This document shows, piece after piece, positions 1 through 5,939 of a stretch of DNA of 10,515 bases. A program made the translations under genes and the position numbers. The stretch spans positions 1-10,515 of the forward strand of contig DVMZ01000018.1 in NCBI GenBank assembly GCA_018714725.1, given 5' to 3'. Numbering within the stretch: position 1 is the stretch's first letter; every line of letters starts with the position of its first letter. The notes below the pieces were generated by a model that saw nothing but the letters and a program-made list of their open reading frames with translations, did not search any database and was not told the origin of the DNA. This DNA comes from Candidatus Scatosoma pullistercoris. Lineage in GTDB: Bacteria; Bacillota; Clostridia; Christensenellales; Borkfalkiaceae.

Positions 1-656
1 GTAAGGTTCAGAGGATTGCGCACATATGCCTTCACTCCCTCCCTCAGGACCAGACAAAAACTGATGTCCGCAGAGGAAGAAGTGGGCTTCATCACTTCAA
101 CGGAAACGAGATTGCTCCGAAGCCCGTTCAGGCGGGAATCCGCTTCCGCGCAAAAATCGATCAACGGCCGGATACATTCATCCCCGGTCAGAATCTCGCC
201 CCGGTTCCCCGTCGCCGAAAGACCGGTTACCAGAATATTCTCCGCGCCGTCCGAACGGTTGGCCGTATCCCCGCGCACTCCCAGGATCGTGCCGTCCGGG
301 CCGAGAATATAGTAGTTTCCGTCCCCCTTCTCCACCGCAAACATTTCCGCATCTTCCGTCGCCTCGATCACCAGTCGGTTGGGATACTGCTTTCGGAAAG
401 AAACCATGCGGAAATAGGGAAACGCGGCAAACTCCTCCTCCGCCGCCTGTTCGTCGACGAAAAAGATGCTCTCGCTCTGATACCGCGAAAGCAGTTTCTT
501 TTGCAGGGAATCCGCTTCCTCTTCCGCGACCTCGGAGATGACGGAAACTTCCAGCGTCACCGCATTCACCCGATAGACGGACGAAACGCCGAGTACGACG
601 GCGGCGGAAAAGACGAGAATCGTCAATAGGATTGTGATGATGCTTCTTTTGTGCAT
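1..656 (-). CDS. ftsQ: FtsQ/DivIB cell division protein, partial (3' end beyond left edge)
   Basis: Bitopic membrane protein that links early and late divisome proteins through FtsL and FtsB/DivIC. Read on the minus strand from an ATG at 656, 218 codons are open to the window edge with no stop, so the C-terminus is missing. The protein starts MHKR, followed by one hydrophobic segment (about residues 5-24). A POTRA-like region follows: strand residues VNAVTLEVSV near 30-39, and FPYFRMVSFRKQYPNRLVIE near residues 78-97, which is the usual FtsQ/DivIB pattern ending in a YPN-L-I-E strand. A beta-domain segment with YYILGPDGTILG (about 113-124) follows. An AGGAGG ribosome binding site at 660-665 is only 3 nt from the ATG, which is short, but no better in-frame start is visible. 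It lies 57 bp after murA, the usual Firmicutes position. The sequence is weakly conserved in this family, so the call rests on topology, POTRA pattern and context. Confidence 0.85.
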   Translation of the reverse strand, partial: MHKRSIITILLTILVFSAAVVLGVSSVYRVNAVTLEVSVISEVAEEEADSLQKKLLSRYQSESIFFVDEQAAEEEFAAFPYFRMVSFRKQYPNRLVIEATEDAEMFAVEKGDGNYYILGPDGTILGVRGDTANRSDGAENILVTGLSATGNRGEILTGDECIRPLIDFCAEADSRLNGLRSNLVSVEVMKPTSSSADISFCLVLREGVKAYVRNPLNL

Positions 657-667
657 GTTCCTCCTGT

Positions 668-692
668 CGGCCGCCCGGACAGCGGACGGCCG
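668..692 (-). repeat. GC-rich inverted repeat between murA and ftsQ
   Basis: Arms at 668-677 and 683-692 pair at 9 of 10 positions (one C/A mismatch) around a 5-nt loop. In the transcript the hairpin ends 2 nt before the ftsQ AGGAGG (660-665). No U-run follows, so it is not an intrinsic terminator. It could hold back ftsQ translation or stabilise a processed end; that is inference. Confidence 0.6.
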
Positions 693-713
693 TACCCGGA
701 CATCCGGACAAAA

Positions 714-1970
714 TCAGATTTTAACCCGGCGGATACGGGCGCCGAGCTCTTTCAGCTTCCGCTCGAACTCCGCATAGCCGCGGTCTATGTGGAAAAGATC
801 GGAAACGGAGCTTTCTCCTTCCGCCCCGAGCGCGGCGATCACCAGCGCCGCCCCGCCCCGGAGATCCCCCGCCGTCACGGACGCGCCGTGCAGCTTCTCC
901 ACGCCGCGGATAAGCGCATTGCGGCCTCTCACCGTAATGTCCGCCCCCATGCGCCGGAGTTCCGCCGCATACTTATAGCGGGTTTCAAACAGATTTTCCA
1001 CCACCAGAGTCGTGCCGCGCGTCATACACGCAAGCGCGGAAAACTGCGCCTGTAAATCGGTGGGAAATCCTGGAAACGGCATCGTTTCGATCAGCGCGAC
1101 GGAACGAAGACGACCGTCGCTTTCCAGCATTATTTTATCATCTTTTCTATGTATTTTGCAACCGTTTTCGCTCAATTTATGCAAAAGTGCCGCAATATTT
1201 TCTTCGGGTACCCCTTCGATTTCCAGTTCTCCGCCGCAGGAAGCGACGGCGATCAGAAAAGTCCCCGCTTCGATTCTGTCCTTGATCGGCGTATATTCCA
1301 CGCCCGACAGTTTTCCGACCCCTTCGATCGTAATAACCGCACCGCCGGCCCCGTGCACCTTTCCGCCCATCCGATTGAGGAAATTCTGCAGATCGACGAT
1401 TTCCGGTTCTTTGGCCGCATTGCGGATAATGGTGATCCCCTCCGCGCGGACCGCCGCAAGAATGATGTTTTCCGTCGCGCCAACGCTGGGAAAATCCAGC
1501 AGAATGTCCGCACCCGTCAGTTTTTCGGCGCTGCAGGATATGTAACCGTTCTCTTCATCGATCTTCACGCCCAGCCTTTTGAGCCCCGAAAGATGCAGAT
1601 CGATGGGCCGGAGCCCGATGTCGCAGCCGCCGGGATAGGAAATCCGCGCGCGGTGGAATCTCGTGAGCACCGAACCCAGCATAAAAACGGAAGAACGCAG
1701 TTCCTTGGTAAGCCGCGCGGGGATCTCGTGGGAAACTGCGTTCACGCTGTCGATAATTACACTGTCTGCCGTCCGGCGTATTTTACAGCCGAGCTCGCTT
1801 AGTATGTGCAACATATTTTCCACGTCCGAGATGGCGGGGACATCCCGTATTGTCACTTGTTCATCGGTTAAAACAGAAGCGGCGAGGAGGGGCAGAACGG
1901 CGTTTTTTGCGGACTGGATTGCCGTTTTACCGTACAATTTCCTTCCGCCCTCTATCATAAATTTATCCAT
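714..1970 (-). CDS. murA: UDP-N-acetylglucosamine 1-carboxyvinyltransferase (MurA)
   Basis: Cytoplasmic enzyme of the first committed step of peptidoglycan synthesis. It transfers enolpyruvate from PEP to UDP-GlcNAc. The 418-residue length is standard for MurA. Visible signatures: AKNAVLPLLAA with the conserved Lys22-Asn23 pair; RSSVFMLG around residue 92; YPGGCDIGLRPIDLHL, which carries the PEP-reactive cysteine (Cys116, equivalent to E. coli Cys115, the fosfomycin target); PFPGFPTDLQAQF with the catalytic aspartate; and RGYAEFERKLKELGA near the C-terminus. Because the cysteine is present, the enzyme should be fosfomycin-sensitive in principle. The ATG start at 1970 has AGGAG at 1981-1985, spaced 10 nt. 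It follows ftsW after a 233-bp gap and precedes ftsQ by 57 bp. Firmicutes often carry two MurA paralogues; which type this is cannot be told here. Confidence 0.97.
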   Translation of the reverse strand: MDKFMIEGGRKLYGKTAIQSAKNAVLPLLAASVLTDEQVTIRDVPAISDVENMLHILSELGCKIRRTADSVIIDSVNAVSHEIPARLTKELRSSVFMLGSVLTRFHRARISYPGGCDIGLRPIDLHLSGLKRLGVKIDEENGYISCSAEKLTGADILLDFPSVGATENIILAAVRAEGITIIRNAAKEPEIVDLQNFLNRMGGKVHGAGGAVITIEGVGKLSGVEYTPIKDRIEAGTFLIAVASCGGELEIEGVPEENIAALLHKLSENGCKIHRKDDKIMLESDGRLRSVALIETMPFPGFPTDLQAQFSALACMTRGTTLVVENLFETRYKYAAELRRMGADITVRGRNALIRGVEKLHGASVTAGDLRGGAALVIAALGAEGESSVSDLFHIDRGYAEFERKLKELGARIRRVKI

Positions 1971-2203
1971 AGGCTTAAAGCTCCTTATGTTCCATTGTAT
2001 GAATCTGCGCCGCGGTTTGTGCCCCGCCGTTTCCGGGCCGTTTGCATTCCGCCTTTTCCCGTCCGACTTTCTGTTTTCTTCCCTCCTCCGTTTTTCTCTG
2101 TTTCTCTCTGTTCCGCCTTGCGGGCACTATCGGCGCCCGCAAGGCCGGACTCAATAATCGGCACCTCGCATTTGCGCAAGCGCCTGCGATTTGGCTTTTC
2201 ACA
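1971..2203 (-). other. Intergenic gap between ftsW and murA with no recognisable gene
   Basis: This is the largest gap in the window. It lies where murG commonly sits in Firmicutes dcw clusters. I find no MurG-like residues in any frame. The small open frames here (64 to 75 codons) are Lys/Arg/Glu/Gly-rich, lack ribosome binding sites and look non-coding. On the transcribed strand the gap holds a strong hairpin (2115-2145), then a purine-rich stretch at about 2064-2114 that includes a GGAGGAGGG at 2081-2089 with no start codon at usable distance, then the murA ribosome binding site. No convincing -35/-10 promoter was found: a TACAAT at 1994-1999 has no good -35 and would start transcription at the murA ribosome binding site. 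Confidence 0.6.
2115..2145 (-). repeat. Perfect 11-bp inverted repeat downstream of ftsW
   Basis: Arms GCCTTGCGGGC (2115-2125) and GCCCGCAAGGC (2135-2145) pair perfectly around a 9-nt loop. It is the strongest hairpin in the window. On the minus strand it is followed by a purine-rich, not U-rich, sequence, and on the plus strand by a mixed sequence, so it does not fit an intrinsic terminator in either direction. A weaker imperfect palindrome lies at 2167-2188. It could be an mRNA-processing or stability element, or a REP-like extragenic palindrome. Confidence 0.7.
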
Positions 2204-3541
2204 TTACATCTTATGATTTTTTTCCAATTTTCCCGCGCGCGCCATGGCGTTGCGCCTTGAAATTGCGTACAGAATCCCCATCGATCCCATCGTGATCACC
2301 AGCGATGTGTTTCCGGAACTGATCAGCGGCAACGGCAACCCCGTCGGCGGAATGGAACCGCTCACCACAAGAGCGTTGACGATCGTCTGAATTCCGTAGA
2401 CAAGCGTAATCCCGGAGGCGAGAAGGAAGGAAAAAAAGTCGTCCGATTCCGCCGCCGTGCGTATGCCCTTCCAGATGAGAATCCCGCACAGCAGAAACAG
2501 GAAAAAAATCCCGACAAACCCGAATTCCTCCCCGATGACGGACAGGATAAAGTCGCTTTCCGCAAACGGGAGAAAGCGGTATTTCTGGCGGGAGCGGAAC
2601 AGTCCCGTCCCGAACCAGCCCCCGTTGCCGAGCGCATAAAGAGACTGAATGAGCTGATATCCCTCGTCTTTCGGCGAAGCCCAGGGATCGAGAAAAGCGC
2701 TCAGGCGCAACAGGCGGTAGGGCTCCATGAGAATGAGCACGGGAACCGCGACGAGCGCCGGGACCAGAATGACGAGAAACCAGCGCATTTTCATGCCGCC
2801 CAGAAAAATCATAGCCAGCATCAGAAGCCCCACGCACATCGTCACGGACATATTCGGTTCCAGAATGATGAGCGCGCAGACCGCGCCGCCCGCCGCGAGC
2901 ACGGGCAGCATTCCCTTGAAGGTGCGCATGGCGTCCATATGCTCCGACATATAGGCGGAAGCAAAAATGACGAAGCCGTATTTGGCAAGCTCGGAAGGCT
3001 GAATGGTCACGCTGCCGATCCCGATCCAGCGGGTGGCGCCGTAATTGCTTCTGCCGATTCCCGGCACAAAGACGAGCGCCAGCAAAACCAGCGGTACGAT
3101 CAGCGCTATGTAGCGGATTTTTTTCAGCTTCCGGTAATCGAAAAATCCGGCAAATCCCATCACTCCCGCGCCCAGGACAAATCCCAGAAGCTGTTTTTTC
3201 ATAAAATAAAACTCGTCGCCGTATTGCGTTTTGGCCGTATACGAACTGGCGGAATACACCATCAGGACACCGAACGCGGAAAGGAGCAGAGTGAGCACGG
3301 GAATGGTAAGATCTCCGTAAAGCCTCTTATTCGTCCCCGTCTTTTTCCCCGTCGTCTGCGCCCGCAGCGGAAGCGATTCCGATCGGCCTTGCGACGGCCG
3401 TTCCGGAAACTGCCCCGTCGGACGCGCCGTCATCCGAAGAGCTTTCCTCTCCGTTTTGCGGGACGTCTTCTTTTTTGTTTTCCGCCGCACGGGCGCTGTT
3501 GCGGACGGATTCTTCTTCAAACGAACGGACGATTGCGACAA
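2204..3541 (-). CDS. ftsW: FtsW septal peptidoglycan glycosyltransferase (SEDS family)
   Basis: SEDS polymerase that builds septal glycan strands from lipid II together with its partner PBP (FtsI). Multiple membrane segments follow a cytoplasmic N-terminus. Family signatures: LMVYSASS in the first segment; RWIGIGSVTIQPSELAKYG; LEPNMSV; LSAFLDPWASPKDEGYQLIQ; FLPFAESDFILSVIGEEFGF, containing the Asp equivalent to the essential E. coli Asp297; and GSIPPTGLPLPLISSGNTSL. The last motif is ISSGN where most SEDS proteins have ISYGG. The start is uncertain. The frame is open to 3580, but the best ribosome binding site, AGAGGTGATC (3545-3554), precedes a TTG at 3541 (445 residues). An ATG at 3433 (409 residues) is the only later start before the first membrane segment. 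Either choice overlaps murD. The 35-70 residue N-terminal extension is rich in Lys, Arg, Ser and Pro. SpoVE is a close relative and cannot be ruled out, but position favours FtsW. Confidence 0.94.
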   Translation of the reverse strand: MSQSSVRLKKNPSATAPVRRKTKKKTSRKTERKALRMTARPTGQFPERPSQGRSESLPLRAQTTGKKTGTNKRLYGDLTIPVLTLLLSAFGVLMVYSASSYTAKTQYGDEFYFMKKQLLGFVLGAGVMGFAGFFDYRKLKKIRYIALIVPLVLLALVFVPGIGRSNYGATRWIGIGSVTIQPSELAKYGFVIFASAYMSEHMDAMRTFKGMLPVLAAGGAVCALIILEPNMSVTMCVGLLMLAMIFLGGMKMRWFLVILVPALVAVPVLILMEPYRLLRLSAFLDPWASPKDEGYQLIQSLYALGNGGWFGTGLFRSRQKYRFLPFAESDFILSVIGEEFGFVGIFFLFLLCGILIWKGIRTAAESDDFFSFLLASGITLVYGIQTIVNALVVSGSIPPTGLPLPLISSGNTSLVITMGSMGILYAISRRNAMARAGKLEKNHKM

Positions 3542-4853
3542 ACTGATCACCTCTCTCTTCATAACTTGCAAATTCGTCAAAACTTGCGCTGGCGGGGCTC
3601 AGCAGAACCGTCTGCCCGCGTTCCGCGATCATGCGGGCGAGCCGCACGGCGAAATCGAACTTTGCACAGAGGGTCATGCGGTCGAACCCGCAGCGGAGTG
3701 CGCTTTCGAGAAGCCGGAAACGGTTTTCGCCGTAAATGACGGCGTGCACCACCGAGGAAGAGCGCAGGCGAACAAACAGTTTGTCATAATCGTACCCCTT
3801 GTCTTTTCCGCCGAGCAACAGCACCGTCTCCCCTTTCATACAGCCGACGGCCTTGATCGTGGCGTCCACGTTCGTCCCCTTGGAATCGTCCACATATTTG
3901 ATTCCGTCTGCCTCGCCGACATATTCGATCCGGTGCCGTATTCCCTTGAAACTTGCGAGAGAACGGGAGATCGATTCGGACGGCACACCCATGATTTTCG
4001 CCGCCGCAATCGCCGCGAGGGCGTTCTGAATGTTATGCAGGCCGTCGGTGAGGAGCTCGGAAGCGGAGAGGATATGCTCCCCGCAAAAATACAGTTCCCC
4101 GTTTTCGAGATAGGCGCCGTGCACCTTTTCCCGCACGGAAAAATATAAAATCCGGGCTTTGGTCTTTTCGGCGAATCCGCGCACGATTCCGTCGTCGAAA
4201 TTCAACACCGCATATTCCGCTTCCGTGCTGTTTTTCAGAAGTTTGCTCTTTAAGAATATGTAATTGTCCATATTGTAATGGCGGTTGAGGTGATCTTCCG
4301 TAACGTTCAGGACCACGCCGACGTGCGGACAGAGAGAACCGAGCGTCTCGAGCTGAAAACTGGAGATTTCGGCAACGGCCACCGCGGTTTCCGGGAGCTG
4401 TACATATCCGATCATCGGCGTGCCGATATTCCCGCAGGCATGGGCTTCCAGGCCGCCGTCCGACAGAATTTTTTCCAGCATGCTCACCGTCGTGGTCTTG
4501 CCGTTGGTGCCCGTCACCGCCACGACCGGACAGCGCATATACCGCGCGGCGAGCTCCGTCTCCCCCACCACCGCGCGGCCGCCGCGCTTGAACGCCACCG
4601 CCGTCGGGTGATCGATGGGAATGCCCGGACTGAGCACCAGCGCGTCGCAAGTTTCATGCATGCGCGGAAGCTGTTCGGCCGAAATCCTTTCGGCGCCCTT
4701 TTCTTCCAGCCGGGCCATCGCCTTTTCTACTCCCTCTCCCGGCACATCGTCGTAGATATACACCTTTGCTTTTCTTCCGAGCAGAAATTCCGCCGCGGCA
4801 CAGCCCGAACGGGACAGCCCCAGCACGAGAAACGTCTGATTTACGGGATACAT
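3327..4853 (-). CDS. murD: UDP-N-acetylmuramoylalanine--D-glutamate ligase (MurD)
   Basis: Cytoplasmic ATP-dependent ligase that adds D-glutamate to UDP-MurNAc-L-Ala. Three-domain Mur ligase: N-terminal Rossmann-like UMAG-binding part with LVLGLSRSG (residues 9-17) and SPGIPIDHP (75-83); ATPase domain with P-loop TGTNGKTTT (114-122) and NVTEDHLNRH (183-192); C-terminal domain with DDSKGTNVDAT (322-332), LLGGKDKGYDYDKL (346-359) and LLSPASASFDEF (417-428). The MurD core ends near residue 445, matching the usual length of about 450. A further 63 residues, rich in Glu, Asp, Ser, Ala and Gly, then run to a stop at 3327, inside the start of ftsW. No earlier in-frame stop exists, so the tail must be translated unless the sequence has an indel. 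A TGA in another frame at 3517-3519 sits exactly where MurD normally ends. The ATG at 4853 has GGGAGGAG about 4 nt upstream. Confidence 0.97.
   Translation of the reverse strand: MYPVNQTFLVLGLSRSGCAAAEFLLGRKAKVYIYDDVPGEGVEKAMARLEEKGAERISAEQLPRMHETCDALVLSPGIPIDHPTAVAFKRGGRAVVGETELAARYMRCPVVAVTGTNGKTTTVSMLEKILSDGGLEAHACGNIGTPMIGYVQLPETAVAVAEISSFQLETLGSLCPHVGVVLNVTEDHLNRHYNMDNYIFLKSKLLKNSTEAEYAVLNFDDGIVRGFAEKTKARILYFSVREKVHGAYLENGELYFCGEHILSASELLTDGLHNIQNALAAIAAAKIMGVPSESISRSLASFKGIRHRIEYVGEADGIKYVDDSKGTNVDATIKAVGCMKGETVLLLGGKDKGYDYDKLFVRLRSSSVVHAVIYGENRFRLLESALRCGFDRMTLCAKFDFAVRLARMIAERGQTVLLSPASASFDEFASYEERGDQFVAIVRSFEEESVRNSARAAENKKEDVPQNGEESSSDDGASDGAVSGTAVARPIGIASAAGADDGEKDGDE
3545..3554 (-). 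promoter_or_regulatory. Ribosome binding site for ftsW inside murD
   Basis: The transcribed strand reads AGAGGTGATC, a close match to the complement of the 16S rRNA 3' end. It lies 8 nt (from the GG) upstream of the TTG at 3541 in the FtsW frame. The same bases encode Arg-Gly-Asp of the conserved MurD C-terminal motif EERGDQF, so a chance match driven by protein conservation is possible. Confidence 0.5.
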
Positions 4854-4976
4854 GATTCTCCTCCCTCCGTCCTTGATTGATTTTTCCCTCCTCAGTACTT
4901 TTTCCGTGCCTTTTTTCTTTCAGAATTTTTTGATTTGTTTTTACCGCATTGTCCCTTTGCCCGTTGCCGCAAACGG
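4854..4976 (-). other. Short purine-rich gap between mraY and murD
   Basis: A 123-bp spacer with no gene. On the transcribed strand it begins with a weak 5-bp hairpin (arms 4961-4965 and 4972-4976) right after the mraY stop, then becomes A/G-rich. It contains a GAGGAGGG-like sequence near 4885-4892 that serves no visible start codon, and ends with the murD ribosome binding site. No promoter or intrinsic terminator is evident. Confidence 0.5.
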
Positions 4977-5930
4977 TTACAATGCCGCGAGAATGCAGAG
5001 CGCGCCGAGCACCGCCGTCACCGCCGCATAGGCATAAGAGATTTTGCACTCCGAATAGCCTTTTTCCTGAAAATGGTGATGAACGGGCGCCATCAGAAAC
5101 ACCCGTTTTCCGTGCGTCGCCTTGAAATACAGCACCTGAATGATGACGGTGGCGCCGGAAAGCACGAACATGGCGCCGATGACCGCGATATAGAGTGCAT
5201 TGCCGGTGAATACGCCGATACAGGCGGCAAAGCCGCCCAGAGAAAGCGAGCCGGTGTCCCCCATGAACACGGAAGCGGGCGAAGCGTTGAACAGAAGATA
5301 GGCGCCGAGCGAACCGCAAAGGCAGAAAGACAGGGTCGCCAGCGGAGAATTTTCTCCGCGCAGTACGATCAGGATTCCCATCGCAAGAAAAAAGGGAATG
5401 CAGGTTCCCGCCGCCAGCCCGTCCAATCCGTCGGTGAGATTGACGCAATTGACGGTGGCCAGGAATACGAACACGGCCAGCGGAAACATCCACCATCCGA
5501 TGTCGAAACTGACGCCGAAAAAGGGAATGTGGAGGACGGTCAGCCCTGCCCTCACGCAATAAATTCCCGCAAAAACGGCGGCAAACGCCTGAAAGACGGA
5601 TTTCTGCCAGGCGCGGAGGCCCAGATTCTGTTTGCGTCTCTTTTTGAGAAAATCGTCCAGAAAGCCCACGAGAAGATAGGAAAACCCCACCGTGAGCGCA
5701 ACGATCGCCGTGCGGTCCGCCCTTCCGGGGAACAGGACAAAAGCGACGATTGCGGACAAAATAAAAGCGAGTCCGCCCATCGTGGGCGTACCGCTTTTAC
5801 CTTTGTGTTCCTTGACGTAAGAAAGAATGTTCTGCCCCGCTTTGAGTTTCCGGAGCATGGGAATCAACAGGAAACAGAAAAGGAGCGAGAGAAAAAACGC
5901 GACGAGCGCGGCGGCAAAATAAATTTTCAT
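4977..5930 (-). CDS. mraY: Phospho-N-acetylmuramoyl-pentapeptide transferase (MraY)
   Basis: Integral membrane enzyme that transfers phospho-MurNAc-pentapeptide from UDP to undecaprenyl phosphate, making lipid I. At 317 residues it is a typical Gram-positive MraY. Many hydrophobic segments are visible, the first being about residues 3-25. Signatures: GTPTMGGLAF (48-56); VGFLDDF with the Asp92-Asp93 pair that belongs to the Mg2+/active-site region; NCVNLTDGLDGLAAG (161-175); VFMGDTGSLSLGG (221-233) with the conserved active-site Asp225; and APVHHHFQEKGYSE (281-294) with the His triad. The ATG at 5930 starts 9 bp after the murE stop. Its ribosome binding site is weak (AAGAAA), so translation is probably coupled to murE. 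Murf, which sits between murE and mraY in many clusters, is absent from this junction. Confidence 0.98.
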   Translation of the reverse strand: MKIYFAAALVAFFLSLLFCFLLIPMLRKLKAGQNILSYVKEHKGKSGTPTMGGLAFILSAIVAFVLFPGRADRTAIVALTVGFSYLLVGFLDDFLKKRRKQNLGLRAWQKSVFQAFAAVFAGIYCVRAGLTVLHIPFFGVSFDIGWWMFPLAVFVFLATVNCVNLTDGLDGLAAGTCIPFFLAMGILIVLRGENSPLATLSFCLCGSLGAYLLFNASPASVFMGDTGSLSLGGFAACIGVFTGNALYIAVIGAMFVLSGATVIIQVLYFKATHGKRVFLMAPVHHHFQEKGYSECKISYAYAAVTAVLGALCILAAL

Positions 5931-5939
5931 GATTTCTTG

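Noticed and set aside
178..711. A 177-codon minus-strand frame over the ftsQ region
   Set aside because: Arg/Gly-rich and without any pattern; the neighbouring frame from ATG 656 gives a membrane segment and POTRA-like sequence with an AGGAGG.
1994..1999. TACAAT as a -10 box for a murA promoter
   Set aside because: No acceptable -35 at 16-18 bp, and the transcript would start at the murA ribosome binding site.
2115..2145. Intrinsic terminator after ftsW
   Set aside because: The stem is strong but no U-run follows on the minus strand, and murA and ftsQ continue in the same direction.
1975..2202. Small minus-strand frames (64 and 75 codons) in the ftsW-murA gap
   Set aside because: No ribosome binding site, low-complexity Lys/Arg/Glu/Gly content from purine-rich DNA, and they run into the murA ribosome binding site.
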